A DNA stretch of 64,000 nucleotides. Source: Methanofollis formosanus. Lineage in GTDB: Archaea > Halobacteriota > Methanomicrobia > Methanomicrobiales > Methanofollaceae. Both the position numbers and the translations under genes were made by a program. Position 1 is the first letter of the stretch. Each line of letters opens with the position of its first letter. The notes beneath the pieces are model-generated. The model saw only the letters and a program-made list of their open reading frames with translations. It was not told where the DNA came from and did no database searches. This document shows, one piece after another, positions 32,832-42,664 of this stretch. The stretch covers positions 2,858,789 through 2,922,788 of the forward strand of contig NZ_CP037968.1 of the NCBI RefSeq assembly GCF_019633745.1. The letters run 5' to 3'.

Positions 32832-33641
32832 TTATGTCATCTCTTCGACTGGTTCCTCTTCGATTACCTCTTCTTCGACCGGTTCCTCTTCAACTACCTC
32901 TTCTTCGACTGGTTCCTCTTCGACTACCTCTTCTTCAACTGCAATCCCCTCGGGCAGCAGCACACCGTCGACGACATGGACGATACCGTTCTCCGCCTCG
33001 ATATCAGGCATGATCACGGTGACATTGTTGACCATCAACCCGCCCTCAGCGTCGAGAGTGAGCGTGAGGTTCTCACCGGTGAGTGTCTGCACGGTTCCGT
33101 TCTCCTCAGCCATGTCGACAAGAGTGGTCGAGTCGTATGTGCCCAGCACGATATGGTTCGCCAGGATGTACACAAGTTCGGCCGATTCGTTTTCAGTGGA
33201 CTCGTTTTCAACAGGTTCGGCTTCAACCGACTCGTTCTCGACGGACTCATTTTCGACGGACTCATTTTCTGCCATGTCAAGTTCTAGAGCTTCGAAGGCC
33301 TCGTCAGAGGGCGCGAAGACGGTGTACGGGCCGCCAAGAGCGAGGAGTTGCTCTGCACTCGACATTTCAATTCCAGTCGACAGAATGCTCAGGTTCTCGT
33401 CTGCTGCGATCATCGCAACCAGATCGCCTGTGCCGTCAGTGACATTGTCCATCTCTTCGTCCATCTCATCGGTGACATCGTCCATCTCATCGGTGACATC
33501 GTCCATCTCTTCGTCCATCTCATCGGTGACATTGTCCAGCTCGTCGGTGACGTTCTCCTGTGAAGAAGCAAGCGGGACAATGCAGAGACCGATGAAGATG
33601 GCGCAGATCAGGAAAGCCCTGAACATCTCCATTCCTTTCAT
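32832..33641 (-). CDS. Secreted fasciclin-domain protein with repeat-rich linkers
   Basis: 269-aa exported protein. A signal peptide (MFRAFLICAIFIGLCIVPLASS from residue 6) is followed by an acidic spacer of repeated D/N-V-T-D-E-M units (about 30-60), then a fasciclin (FAS1) domain. The domain is seen in SAEQLLALGGPYTVFAPSDE, LVYILANHIVLGTYDSTTLV and GIVHVVDGVLLPEG. An insertion of repeated NESVE units (about 122-152) breaks the domain between its H1 and H2 boxes, and the C-terminus is EEPVEEEVVE repeated. FAS1 domains mediate adhesion. All three repeat zones are encoded by near-perfect DNA tandems and may vary in length. Confidence 0.85.
   Translation of the reverse strand: MKGMEMFRAFLICAIFIGLCIVPLASSQENVTDELDNVTDEMDEEMDDVTDEMDDVTDEMDEEMDNVTDGTGDLVAMIAADENLSILSTGIEMSSAEQLLALGGPYTVFAPSDEAFEALELDMAENESVENESVENESVEAEPVENESTENESAELVYILANHIVLGTYDSTTLVDMAEENGTVQTLTGENLTLTLDAEGGLMVNNVTVIMPDIEAENGIVHVVDGVLLPEGIAVEEEVVEEEPVEEEVVEEEPVEEEVIEEEPVEEMT
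32845..32945. repeat. Tandem repeat coding the C-terminal Glu-rich tail
   Basis: About three 30-bp units (GACTGGTTCCTCTTCGACTA-type on the plus strand) encode the EEPVEEEVVE repeats of the fasciclin protein. Two shorter arrays in the same gene, at about 33180-33265 (15-bp NESVE units) and 33443-33545 (21- to 33-bp DVTDEM units), behave alike. Confidence 0.8.
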
Positions 33642-34150
33642 ACGATCACCTCATTTTGCGTCCTACGGGGGAAGTCGTAATGACAGTGATGAGCAGGCGA
33701 ACGGGTTGGATAGATGAGATATATGGCCTCCGCTGGTTGCATGGTAGTCCTTGTGGTGCTGTCGTCTACTGGAGAATGCGTCCCCCGCATCCCCTGAGAA
33801 ACTCAGTTATTTTATATGAATATTTCTGTAAGAGCCATGCAGAGGCGATCAAGTGCATTATAGAACACATACTCTTCTCTATTTTAGAGCCGGCCGTATC
33901 GTGAGTCGCCGTCTCCCGCTTCCCCGATGTATTGCTCTCCTCCGTCACACATCCTGCAGGGCTTCGAGACCGTGGATCGATATTCTGACTATCGTTCAGC
34001 AATTTTTTGAGAGTCTCATTGTCCAATATTGGCTTTTTGCTGTCGAATGGAAAAAGAGGTGGCTCTCACCGGCATATGGTGTGACTCGTGATGAACGTGC
34101 ACCTGATCTCTGGTTTTATCCCGGCCTCCGATCAATACAAAAGACAGACT
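33642..34150. other. Divergent intergenic region before proC
   Basis: About 510 bp between the fasciclin gene and proC. A minus-strand CATATATCTC (33715-33724) about 75-85 nt before the fasciclin ATG could be its TATA box. The centre is AT-rich. A minus-strand frame of 86 codons opening with TTG (34026) has no ribosome site and is not accepted. The common repeat modules are absent. Confidence 0.4.
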
Positions 34151-34936
34151 ATGGTTCAGATCGGCGTCATCGGCACGGGCAGTATGGGCGGCATGCTCGT
34201 CAGAACATTTATTGAGAGCAGGGCGGCCGCCCCGGAGGAGATCATCGCGTACAACCGCACTACCAGCAGGGCGACCGCCCTCTCCCGGGAGACTGGAATA
34301 CGCATCGGCAGAGACTGCCAGGACGTGGCCCGCGAGGCCGGAGTCGTCTTCCTCTGCGTCAGGCCCTGCGAGGTGAAAGATGTGCTCAGGGAACTCGGCG
34401 ACGCTCTCTCCTCGCAGATCTTGCTCATTTCCATCGCCGCCGAGGTGCCGCTGGCCGACCTCCACGCATGGACCGACGCACGTGTGGTGCGGGTGATCCC
34501 GACCCTCACCTCGGAAGTATTGAAAGGCGCCTCCCTCGTCGCTTTCGGTGAACGGGCGACGGCGGCGGACCGCGACCTGGTCCGCACCCTCCTGAAAGCG
34601 ATCGGCCGGGCCGTCGAGGTGGAGGAAGAGGCGTTCGAACTCCTCACGCTCCTCACCAGTTGTGGCCCGGCTTTCATCGCCGCCATGATGAAAGAGTTTG
34701 CCGCGGCGGCGGTGCGGCGGGGTGCGGTCTCCCCGGCACTTGCCGACCTCCTGGTAACAGAGACCCTCGCCGGGACGGCCGGGCTGCTCGAAAAAGAAGA
34801 GAGCAGTTTTGATGAGGTCATATCGCGGGTCGCTACCGAAGGAGGGATCACGGCGAAGGGCGTGGCGGTGATCAGCGAAGAAGGGCCCCGCGTCTTTGAC
34901 GCCATGATCGCAGCAGCGCTCGGTGAGGAGGAGTGA
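34151..34936 (+). CDS. proC: Pyrroline-5-carboxylate reductase
   Basis: 261-aa NAD(P)H-dependent enzyme that reduces pyrroline-5-carboxylate to proline. The Rossmann opening MVQIGVIGTGSMGGMLVRTF is at residues 1-20, the NRTTSRA phosphate-side loop near 35-41, and the conserved C-terminal block LLTSCGPAFIAAMMKEFA (about 171-188) with VATEGGITAKGV near 231-242 forms the substrate pocket. ATG at 34151 starts directly at the fold; an earlier ATG (34088) lies in leader sequence. No other proline gene is adjacent, so the source of its substrate in this organism may be the class III aminotransferase at 49 kb. Confidence 0.9.
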   Translation: MVQIGVIGTGSMGGMLVRTFIESRAAAPEEIIAYNRTTSRATALSRETGIRIGRDCQDVAREAGVVFLCVRPCEVKDVLRELGDALSSQILLISIAAEVPLADLHAWTDARVVRVIPTLTSEVLKGASLVAFGERATAADRDLVRTLLKAIGRAVEVEEEAFELLTLLTSCGPAFIAAMMKEFAAAAVRRGAVSPALADLLVTETLAGTAGLLEKEESSFDEVISRVATEGGITAKGVAVISEEGPRVFDAMIAAALGEEE

Positions 34937-35477
34937 CCGGCGAAGGGATCGGGGGGCGGCAAGCCCCCGTCGAAGAGAGCCATCAAGGGCATTTACTCTG
35001 AAAATGATCCTGACAATCCTCTCTTCAGGTTTGCATGAGAGTTTGAACTCGCTATATCCCTTTGAAGCCGATACGCAGAGGATAGAAACTTCCTCAGAGT
35101 TATCGGCCGCCCTTAATCATCGAATCTTCATCCCCGTCTCGCGCCGGAGGGTTGCACCCCCGGAATCCCCCACGACGAGGGTCGGTGGGGGCGGCGACAG
35201 AACAAGCACTCCACCGATTCTTCTGTCTTGAAAAGAGAGAGCAAGCAATGAGAAATTTTCATCAAGCATGCTTGAGGTGTGTTCTCGCTTCATGCCCGAT
35301 TCAACAAAGCCGGGAAATCGACGATCAAACGCTTGCCGATGCCGCACCAGGACCCGAATGATGCCCGTTCCTGACGAGGAGGAGGAAGGTGAAGGGGTCA
35401 GACTGAGGATCAAAGTAAATTCCTTCTCTTCGATACCGCAAAATGCGGGCCGTTTTTATCGCCCTGAAATATCTCCG
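34937..35477. repeat. Composite intergenic repeat
   Basis: Non-coding from about 34945 to 35310. Order of modules: GGCAAGCCCCCGTCGAAGAG dyad, ATGATCCTGACAATCCTCTC, GAAGCCGATACGCAGAGG, the CTCGCGCCGGAGGGTTGC dyad, CTTGAAAAGAGAGAGCAAGC, ATTTTCATCAAGCATG and the hairpin TGAGGTG/CGCTTCA (35273-35292). It is a fourth, more diverged copy of the composite at 23.9-24.3 kb. The remaining 160 bases are leader-like sequence with no feature. Confidence 0.85.
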
Positions 35478-35843
35478 TCACCCCGTCCCTTCCCGCAGCC
35501 ACGCCCATGCCGCATCCCGCTCGCTCTCAGGGAAGTACCGCCCCTCATGGGCATAGAGTGGGACGGCAAGTTTTGCAATCCACTTCTCCCACGCCGCATC
35601 GCCGACGATCGCCAGACGTTCGACCGATCGGCCGTACTTTACCCCGAACTCGAAGTCCTCCCAGAGCGCCGCAAGTCCGACGCCCTGGAACTCCTCCATA
35701 TCACAGAGCATCCTGATCGCCCCATATTCCTCGACGACCTCCTCAGCATCCGCGAAGATGCGGTCATAATCGGCAGTTGTCAACTTTTTGCTCACCCGGT
35801 AGCCCACGACCTTCCCGCTGCTCTCGTTAAGTTTCTCGATCAT
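35478..35843 (-). CDS. SpoIIAA-like (STAS-fold) protein
   Basis: 121-aa protein of the SpoIIAA-like family, with a fold related to STAS anti-sigma antagonists but found as a stand-alone domain without a known role. Typical parts are the start MIEKLNESSGKVVGYRVSKK, the YDRIFADAEEVVEEYGAIRML segment and the WEDFEFGVKYGRSVERLAIV block (about 61-80), with WEKWIAKLAVPLYAHEGRYF later. It is a single gene flanked by repeats. Confidence 0.8.
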   Translation of the reverse strand: MIEKLNESSGKVVGYRVSKKLTTADYDRIFADAEEVVEEYGAIRMLCDMEEFQGVGLAALWEDFEFGVKYGRSVERLAIVGDAAWEKWIAKLAVPLYAHEGRYFPESERDAAWAWLREGTG

Positions 35844-36291
35844 ACCTCTGCCTCTCGTGTTTTCGCACCTGGAAGAGATAGATCAATATAATAATACTCC
35901 CCACTTCGCACCAATCCGGGATGAAGTGAAAAAGAACATTGGAAAGAGACAGCCGCTTAAAATGGAGCATATCCTAAAAGTATCTGGACTGATCAGCCGT
36001 GCCGCCCACCGAGAGAAGAAAGCGTGTTTCCTTGCTCTCTCCCGCCGGGGGGAGACCCCCCGGACCCCCCACGACGAAGATAGCCAAGGGGCGGCAGCAA
36101 TCTCTTGAACGGCGCCGTACTTCTGAAACGTCTTCTCGTCACATATCAAGGCCGAAGAGTTTTGGGATGACCTCATGATTAAAACTTTTTTGAATCCTCG
36201 ATCGATGTTTCTGCCGGGCGATGGCCGCCCCCATCGCAGACTGTTCATCATGTGTGCTTGAGCCCGGGGTTCATGCCCGGTTCTCCAGAGT
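35844..36291. repeat. Composite intergenic repeat
   Basis: Non-coding. Holds the GGGGGGAGACCCCCCGGACC dyad and the CACGACGAAGATAGCCAAGG module (about 36053-36095), then ordinary sequence, and the hairpin TGAGCC/GGTTCA (36259-36273) followed by TCTCCAGAGTC. The hairpin ends 18 bases from the stop codon of the large kinase gene, which reads towards it. Confidence 0.75.
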
Positions 36292-39200
36292 CTATGCTCT
36301 TCTCTCCCCGACAAATCGGTACCCCCTTCTCGGGACCGAGATCTCAAACCGTGCGCCTCTTCCTGCCTCGCCGGTCTCCCGGATCAGAAGTCCGGTGATG
36401 GCAAGGACCTCGCGGGAGAGATAGAGTCCGAGGCCGGTATTCTTGTAATACTCTCTCTTGAAGATCCCTTCTTTGAATTTTTCCGGGATCCCAACACCGT
36501 CGTCTTCGCAGACGATGGTGATCCCCTCCTCGTCCTCCAGGCAGGAGAAGCGGATCGTCGTGACACTTTCCCCATACCTGAGGGCATTGTCCACCAGGTT
36601 GAAGAAGACCTTCTCGAGGAGGGGATCGGCATAGACCTCAAGCCCCTCGAACGCGATCGAAAGGTCCACCGCCCCCAGGTCAAGGGTCCGAACACTCCTG
36701 GCGATAGTCCGGTGCACGTCCTGCCACGCGGGGGCCGCGACCCCGATCTCCTGATAGTCCCGGGTAAACTCGATCTGGCGGCGGATCGATTCGGCGGCCA
36801 TCTCCTCTTTCTCGATGTACCCAAGCAAGGTGGGATCGGTCGTCTCCGTCTTCGTAAGCCCGATATAGCCGTGCAGCACCGTGAGCTGGTTGAGAATATC
36901 ATGCCTGGTGATGCTGGAGAGGAGGTTGAGCTTTTCATTTGCCGTCCTGACCGCCATCTCCGCGATCTTTCTTTCGGTGATGTCGCGCGCGACCAGGATG
37001 ACCGAGTCCGGAGTCATGGGAGAGATCACGGCGGCGAACCAGATCTCCCGGCCGTCGATGGACAGACGATACTCGAAGTTCACCGCCCCCCCGGTCTCCA
37101 GTGCCTGCCGTATGTTGTCGAGAAAAACCCCGGCCTGCGGGCCCGGAAGCACCTTGCCGACGGCTTTCCCGAGCAGTTCTTCCGTTGGTCGGTAGAGAAG
37201 CGCCGGATTGGTCGGTGCGATCTTCAGGTACCGCCCCTCAGCATCATAGACGATGACGACATCGGTCATACTCGCAAACAACGCCCTCAACTCTGCCTCT
37301 GAAGCGCTCCGCGCCTCTTCCGCCCGTTTACGCGTGATGAACTGCCCTATCCGCAGGGCGATAATGGTGATGAGGTTTTCTTCTTCCTTCAAGAACGGCC
37401 CTGTATCCCGTTCGGGCCGTTCTTCGAGGTACACCACCTCAATCCTGCCGGCCGGTTTCCCATCGACCACGATCTGTCGTTCCTGTGTCCATCCGGTCTC
37501 CCGGAAGGTGTCAGTCTGATACTCCTTCTCGTCCACGGTGATCCGTACCGCCGTGATCGCCGGATACTGCCAGGCCGGGGGAATGACGTCCGCGATTCTT
37601 TGCATCACTCCGTCGATCGGCGCCCCCTCCTCCTGGATGTGTGAGATGGTGTACAGACACCTCAACTCTTTGACCCGCTCGTTCAGGTCGTAAGTTTTTT
37701 TCTTCAGCGCCTCTTCGGCTTCTTTGCGCGTGGTGATATCGCGGACGATCGCCTGGACAAACCGTTCGTCTCCTAGCTGGATCCGGTTCAGGCTCACCTC
37801 GGCAAAAAACGGCTTTTTCCCCAGGGTGTGACACTGACACTCGAAGAACTGCGACTCCCCCGACAAAGCACCCCGGATCCTCCTGGAAACCGTTTCCATC
37901 GAGTCCGAACCGTCGGGCTGGAGAGACGGTGAGAATGCAGAGAGGGTGCTGCCGACAAACCGCTCGCGGGTGCACTCGAAGATCGTGAGGGCACGGGTGT
38001 TGCAGTCGGTGATCTGGCCGTCCTTGATGAGCAGGATCGCGTCGTTCGCGTACTCGAAGAGCGACCGGTACTTGGTCTCGCTCTCCCGTAATGCCTCCTC
38101 GGCGTGCCGGAACTCCGTGACATCGCGGATGCTCTGTACCGCACCGGTCACCTCACCCGAGTCGTCGTAGAGAGGAGCGGCAAATGCCTTCAGGACCACC
38201 TCCCTTCCCTGCGGCCGCGCCTCTCCGGTCTCGGCGATCAGAAAATCTCCGTGCCTCTCGATCTTGTGATATGCTCTCTCTTCCAGTTCTTCGGGGGAGG
38301 AGGAGAGAAGATCGATGAGGAGCGGTCGCCGGTCCCCGTAAAACGGGACGGCATAGGCGTGGTCGCCCTTCCCCAGGACCTCCGCCGCCGCAGCCCCGGT
38401 CATCTCCTCGATTGCCCGGTTCCAGGCGATCACCTTCCCCTCAAGGTCGACGGCGAAGATCGCGTCAGGCATGAAATGGATCAGGTCGGCGAGACGCCTG
38501 GTCTCTTCCGCTTTTTTCCGCCCGGTAATATCCATCACGGCTACGATGCTCTGCTGCGTCCCCGGAATCATCGCAACCGATATGAGCCCGTCTCTCACTT
38601 CCAGAGCCCGGTTTTTGAAATGGCATTCATAAACCGGCGGGGCCTGTTCGGGTTCAATCCTTCGCAACCGGTGATATCCGGTTACCCTCTGAAGGTCGGC
38701 CTCGCATGCCACGAACTCCTGCCAGCTCATCCGGCCCTCCACCTCTTCGCGGGCATACCCGCTGAGTCTCTCGAACTCCCGGTTGACGAGCGAGATGGTG
38801 GTGTCCTCCTCGACGATGATCACCGGGCTCCCGCTGTTCTCGAATAGGGTGCGGTACTTAACCTCCGACGCCTTCAGGGCTTCTTCGGTCCGTCGCTGCT
38901 CGGAGATGTCCTCAAGAGTCTCCACCGCCCCGATGACCCGGTCCCTGGCGTCCCGGATCAGGGCCGCAGTGAAGTGCAGCCATGTCCCGCTTTCACCCAT
39001 CTCAGGGAAGAAGGCCGTGCCCTCGTAGGCGCCCTCGATAAACCGCGACTTCGCATACTTCTCCCCCTCCTCTCCCGTGAGTGCCGACTCGGCCGGCATG
39101 CCGTCGATGAGCAGGTCTGCCAGGCACGGTTGCTTGTCTTGATAAAACGCCTCCCAGTGGTCCCGTGTACCGATGATCTCCGCGGCCCTGATCCCGCTGT

Positions 39201-40542
39201 ACGCCTCCAGCGCCTCGTTCCAGTATGCCACACGGTGATCGCCGTCGAGGACAAACTGCGGGATCGGGGAACCCTGCACGATGGCATTCAGGCGTGCGTC
39301 TTCGGCCTGCTTGTACTCGGTGATGTCCCTGAGTGATTCGATCGCACCGATGATCTCCCCCTGATCGTTGTACAGGGGCGAAGCCTTCCCCCACAGATAT
39401 GCTCCGCGGCCATCTGAGAGAAGGGGAAGGAACATCTCGGCCACGACGGTATCGCCCTCGCGTTCCAGATAGTGGTATCTGGGTCCGAACTCGGCGTCCG
39501 GTTCCTGGACAAGGTCGATGAGGATCGGCATGGTCTCCCCGTAGAAGGGGAAGGCATAGGCATAATCCCCCTTGCCGAGCATCTCTTCCTTCTTCACCCC
39601 GGTCATCTCCTCGATGGCCCGGTTCCAGGCGATGACTCTTCGGTCGGTATCGATGACGAAGGTGGCGTCAGGGAGGAAGTCGATGATGTCCAGAAGTTTC
39701 TGATGGGCGGCCTCTCGCTCTTCCTCGGCCCGTTTCCGATCGGTGACGTCGCGGATCGATTCGATAGCCCCGATGATCGTGCCCTTCGTGTCGTACAGCG
39801 GTGAGGCGATAAACCAGAGATAGGCGCCTCTGCCCCCGTACAGGTGCGGCACGAAAAATTCCGAGATCAGTCTGTTACCCCTTCGTATGACGCGGGGATA
39901 GGTGCTCTTGGCCTCTTTATCCTCGGCCAGGACCTGATCGATGAGGAGCGGCCTTCTCTCCCCGTAGAAGGGTATGGCGTACGTAAAATCCCCTTCTCCA
40001 AGGATCTCCTCTTTTTTTACGCCGGTCATCTCCTCGATGGCCCGGTTCCAGGCGATCACCTTTCCTTCAAGATCGACGGCAAAGGTCGCGTCGGGGAGAA
40101 AGTTGATCACATCGGCCATCCGCTGTCTGGACTCGCGCAGTTCGTCCATCGTCACCTTCCGCTCGATGGCAAGGGTGATCTTGTGCTCCAGTTCGACGAA
40201 CTGGGAGACCGGATCGCCTCCTTTCTGAAGATAGAAGTCGGCCCCATGGTTCAGGGCCTCGATCACCACTTCTTCCCTGCCCCGGCCCGTAAAGAGGACG
40301 AATGGGAGATCGCCAAAGTGGGTGCGGATATACTTGAGAAACTCGATCCCGTCCATCTCGGGCATCTGAAAGTCTGAGATGATGCCGTCGTATTTCTGTG
40401 AATGCAGTTTTTCGATCGCCTCTGCGGCCGAGCGAGCGGTCTCAACGGCGAGATGCCCCGAACGTTCCAGGAAGAGTCTGCCGATCTCAAGGAGCGCCGG
40501 TTCGTCGTCGACGTAGAGGACGGAGAACATCTTCTTCTTCAT
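36292..40542 (-). CDS. Very large REC-multi-PAS-GAF histidine kinase
   Basis: 1416-aa soluble hybrid kinase. Order: an N-terminal receiver (about 5-122, YVDDEP and the phospho-Asp region GIISDFQMPEMDG), PAS domains at about 140-255, 280-400, 420-540, 560-675, 690-800 and 820-930, a GAF-like domain (about 950-1080, with VIPPAWQYP), a further PAS (about 1085-1190), the His region SSITRHDILNQLTVLHGY (His near 1213) and an HATPase domain (about 1300-1410, CEDDGVGIP). PAS 1, 2 and 5 share VIAWNRAIEEMTGVKKEE-type sequence almost unchanged, pointing to recent internal duplication. The ATG at 40542 starts directly at the receiver. It follows the chemoreceptor gene by 95 bases. Confidence 0.9.
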   Translation of the reverse strand: MKKKMFSVLYVDDEPALLEIGRLFLERSGHLAVETARSAAEAIEKLHSQKYDGIISDFQMPEMDGIEFLKYIRTHFGDLPFVLFTGRGREEVVIEALNHGADFYLQKGGDPVSQFVELEHKITLAIERKVTMDELRESRQRMADVINFLPDATFAVDLEGKVIAWNRAIEEMTGVKKEEILGEGDFTYAIPFYGERRPLLIDQVLAEDKEAKSTYPRVIRRGNRLISEFFVPHLYGGRGAYLWFIASPLYDTKGTIIGAIESIRDVTDRKRAEEEREAAHQKLLDIIDFLPDATFVIDTDRRVIAWNRAIEEMTGVKKEEMLGKGDYAYAFPFYGETMPILIDLVQEPDAEFGPRYHYLEREGDTVVAEMFLPLLSDGRGAYLWGKASPLYNDQGEIIGAIESLRDITEYKQAEDARLNAIVQGSPIPQFVLDGDHRVAYWNEALEAYSGIRAAEIIGTRDHWEAFYQDKQPCLADLLIDGMPAESALTGEEGEKYAKSRFIEGAYEGTAFFPEMGESGTWLHFTAALIRDARDRVIGAVETLEDISEQRRTEEALKASEVKYRTLFENSGSPVIIVEEDTTISLVNREFERLSGYAREEVEGRMSWQEFVACEADLQRVTGYHRLRRIEPEQAPPVYECHFKNRALEVRDGLISVAMIPGTQQSIVAVMDITGRKKAEETRRLADLIHFMPDAIFAVDLEGKVIAWNRAIEEMTGAAAAEVLGKGDHAYAVPFYGDRRPLLIDLLSSSPEELEERAYHKIERHGDFLIAETGEARPQGREVVLKAFAAPLYDDSGEVTGAVQSIRDVTEFRHAEEALRESETKYRSLFEYANDAILLIKDGQITDCNTRALTIFECTRERFVGSTLSAFSPSLQPDGSDSMETVSRRIRGALSGESQFFECQCHTLGKKPFFAEVSLNRIQLGDERFVQAIVRDITTRKEAEEALKKKTYDLNERVKELRCLYTISHIQEEGAPIDGVMQRIADVIPPAWQYPAITAVRITVDEKEYQTDTFRETGWTQERQIVVDGKPAGRIEVVYLEERPERDTGPFLKEEENLITIIALRIGQFITRKRAEEARSASEAELRALFASMTDVVIVYDAEGRYLKIAPTNPALLYRPTEELLGKAVGKVLPGPQAGVFLDNIRQALETGGAVNFEYRLSIDGREIWFAAVISPMTPDSVILVARDITERKIAEMAVRTANEKLNLLSSITRHDILNQLTVLHGYIGLTKTETTDPTLLGYIEKEEMAAESIRRQIEFTRDYQEIGVAAPAWQDVHRTIARSVRTLDLGAVDLSIAFEGLEVYADPLLEKVFFNLVDNALRYGESVTTIRFSCLEDEEGITIVCEDDGVGIPEKFKEGIFKREYYKNTGLGLYLSREVLAITGLLIRETGEAGRGARFEISVPRRGYRFVGERRA

Positions 40543-40637
40543 AACATTCAGGGAATATAACCGCTGTGATCGATCCCTCCTGGTAGAAGGATGGAAGTCA
40601 GGAGAGGGGTAGAGGATCCCCGGCCCTGATGGCGATC

Positions 40638-42644
40638 TCAATCGAGTCTGAACTGGTCGACCATCCCCTCGAGATGCGCCGCCATCCCGGCGACTTCCTG
40701 GGCTCCGCCACCCGCCTCCTCAGCCGAGGCCGAGATTTCCTCCAGGAGGGCGGCCACCTCCTCGACGGCCTTCAGGTTCGCCCTCGTCTTTTCCTTCGTT
40801 CCTTCCATCGCCTCGGTAACCCTGGTCGCATCGTTGGCCTGGTCTTCGGTGGCCTTTGCGATCTCGGTCACGCTCGCCCTGATCTCTGCCGACATTCGGA
40901 CCATCTGGTCAAGGGCGTCGAGGGTCTTGCCGACCCGCTCGATCCCGGCATGAATCTCGGCATAGGAACCCTCGATCTCCCGCGAAGTTCGGGTGCTCTG
41001 TGCCTGGACGGTGGCGATGAGGTCTTCGATCTGGCCGGTGGCCTTCTTCGACTCTCCGGCAAGGTTCCGCACTTCACCCGCGACGACGGCAAAGCCGCGG
41101 CCGTGCTCGCCGGCCCTTGCCGCCTCGATCGCGGCGTTGAGCGCAAGCAGGTTGGTCTGGTTGGAGATGTCGGTGATCAGTTTGACGATCTTGGTGATCT
41201 CCTGCATCTGGGAGTTCAGTCTCGTGATCTCCGCCACACTCTCCTTTGAGGCGACTTTCACCTCCTCCATCTTTGCCGCGGCAGTCTGGCCGAGTCTGCT
41301 CGCCTCTTCACCGATCTTGGCGCTCTTCTCGGTGACCTGAAGCACCTCCTGGCAGGTGTTGGCCACCTCTTCGATCGCCGCCGAGAGACCGACCATCGCC
41401 CCGGCTGATTCTTCGATATCGTTGAGTTCGGCCCTCGAATCGTCGGTGGCCTTCTGGCTCTGGGCCGCGATCTGTTCAACGGCCCGTGCGATCTCCTCAA
41501 CGCTCCTGCTCGCGTCCGCGGTGCCGGCCGTGATCTCCCTGATAGCCCCGGCGAGGTCGAGGGTCGCGCCCCTGAGTCCCTCTCTGGTCTCCTGATAGTT
41601 CTCCTTGAGTTTCCTGAGGGGATCGTCCTCACGGACCTCCAGGGCGAAGGTGAGGTCCTGTCTTGCCATGGCGTCCATGGCAACCTTGAGTTCGCGTGCA
41701 CTTTCTGCAAGCCGGGCGGCCTGCTCTTCGGCCTCTTTCTGCTGCCGCATGAGGGGAGTGATGTCCTCAATCATCTCGATGTAGCCGATTCGGTCACCGC
41801 GGTCATCGGTGAGGTGGGCGGCGCCGACCTTGAGGAACCTGCCTCCATGCTCGAAGGTGGCGGCGATCCGCTCCTTCCCGCTCTTCTGGAGTTGTCTAAT
41901 CATACAGTTCTCGTTGTGGCAGAGCGGGCCGTTGGTGGCACTGCAGTGCCGCCCGATTGCCTTGGTGCGGTCGATGCCGAAGGTCTCGGCAAAGGCGCGG
42001 TTCACCCCGGTCCAGTTCATCGAGCGGTCGGTGATCGAGATCGGATAGGAGATAGTGTTGAGAACAGTCGCAAACCATTCGTTTCTCTGCTTCCCCTCCT
42101 CGATCGCTCTTCTGGTTTCCTCATCTCGCTTCCGTTCTTCCGTGATATCGTCGAGGAACAGCAGGAGATTTTCAACCCCTGCGTCCTGGTCGATGTTCGG
42201 GATAGCCTGATATTTCAGATATTTTTTCCCGGCCGGTAGATCGACGATACATTCGCCGGATACATGGGTATTATGAAGAAGGGCGTCGATGATCCTTTTG
42301 CCCTTTACCGTGGTGGCGGAGAGATTGCGCAGATCCATCCCGGTCAGTTGCCGCTGACCGATCCCGCTCGTCACGGTGAAGGCACGGTTTGCCCTGACGA
42401 CCGTAAGGTCTCTGTCCAGCAGGAGCATGGGGGTGGGATTCTCCATGACGGCGGCCTGGTAGAGAGTGAGGTCTGTGTTGAGGTCGTCGACTCGTCTCTG
42501 CATATCCCATCTTCGGGAGATGGTGCGGTTGACCGCGGCGGCGATTGGCCTGAGGTCGGTATCGCACGCTGTCTCGTCCAGATGGACTTGAGGCCCTTTT
42601 CCCGGTACGGCATCCAGAGCCCCGATGATCTCTTGTATTTTCAT
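40638..42644 (-). CDS. Soluble PAS-PAS methyl-accepting chemotaxis protein
   Basis: 668-aa chemoreceptor without membrane segments. Two PAS domains (about 60-165 and 190-305) precede a long helical region and the signalling domain, whose hairpin tip is [20 protein letters not shown] near 495-515, with [17 protein letters not shown] after it. The second PAS has cysteines in [17 protein letters not shown], a pattern also seen in the PAS kinase at 29850, compatible with binding a cofactor or metal. It senses something in the cytosol and would feed a CheA kinase not found here. The ATG at 42644 has GAGG nine bases upstream; an ATG seven codons earlier is possible. Confidence 0.9.
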   Translation of the reverse strand: MKIQEIIGALDAVPGKGPQVHLDETACDTDLRPIAAAVNRTISRRWDMQRRVDDLNTDLTLYQAAVMENPTPMLLLDRDLTVVRANRAFTVTSGIGQRQLTGMDLRNLSATTVKGKRIIDALLHNTHVSGECIVDLPAGKKYLKYQAIPNIDQDAGVENLLLFLDDITEERKRDEETRRAIEEGKQRNEWFATVLNTISYPISITDRSMNWTGVNRAFAETFGIDRTKAIGRHCSATNGPLCHNENCMIRQLQKSGKERIAATFEHGGRFLKVGAAHLTDDRGDRIGYIEMIEDITPLMRQQKEAEEQAARLAESARELKVAMDAMARQDLTFALEVREDDPLRKLKENYQETREGLRGATLDLAGAIREITAGTADASRSVEEIARAVEQIAAQSQKATDDSRAELNDIEESAGAMVGLSAAIEEVANTCQEVLQVTEKSAKIGEEASRLGQTAAAKMEEVKVASKESVAEITRLNSQMQEITKIVKLITDISNQTNLLALNAAIEAARAGEHGRGFAVVAGEVRNLAGESKKATGQIEDLIATVQAQSTRTSREIEGSYAEIHAGIERVGKTLDALDQMVRMSAEIRASVTEIAKATEDQANDATRVTEAMEGTKEKTRANLKAVEEVAALLEEISASAEEAGGGAQEVAGMAAHLEGMVDQFRLD

Positions 42645-42664
42645 AAATGTTGCCTCGGAAAGCA

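Noticed and set aside
32845-33545. CRISPR-like array
   Set aside because: The repeats are tandem coding units in the fasciclin gene with no spacers, and no cas gene is present.
33766-34026. 86-codon minus-strand frame between the fasciclin gene and proC
   Set aside because: Starts at TTG, has no ribosome site, and the composition does not look coding.
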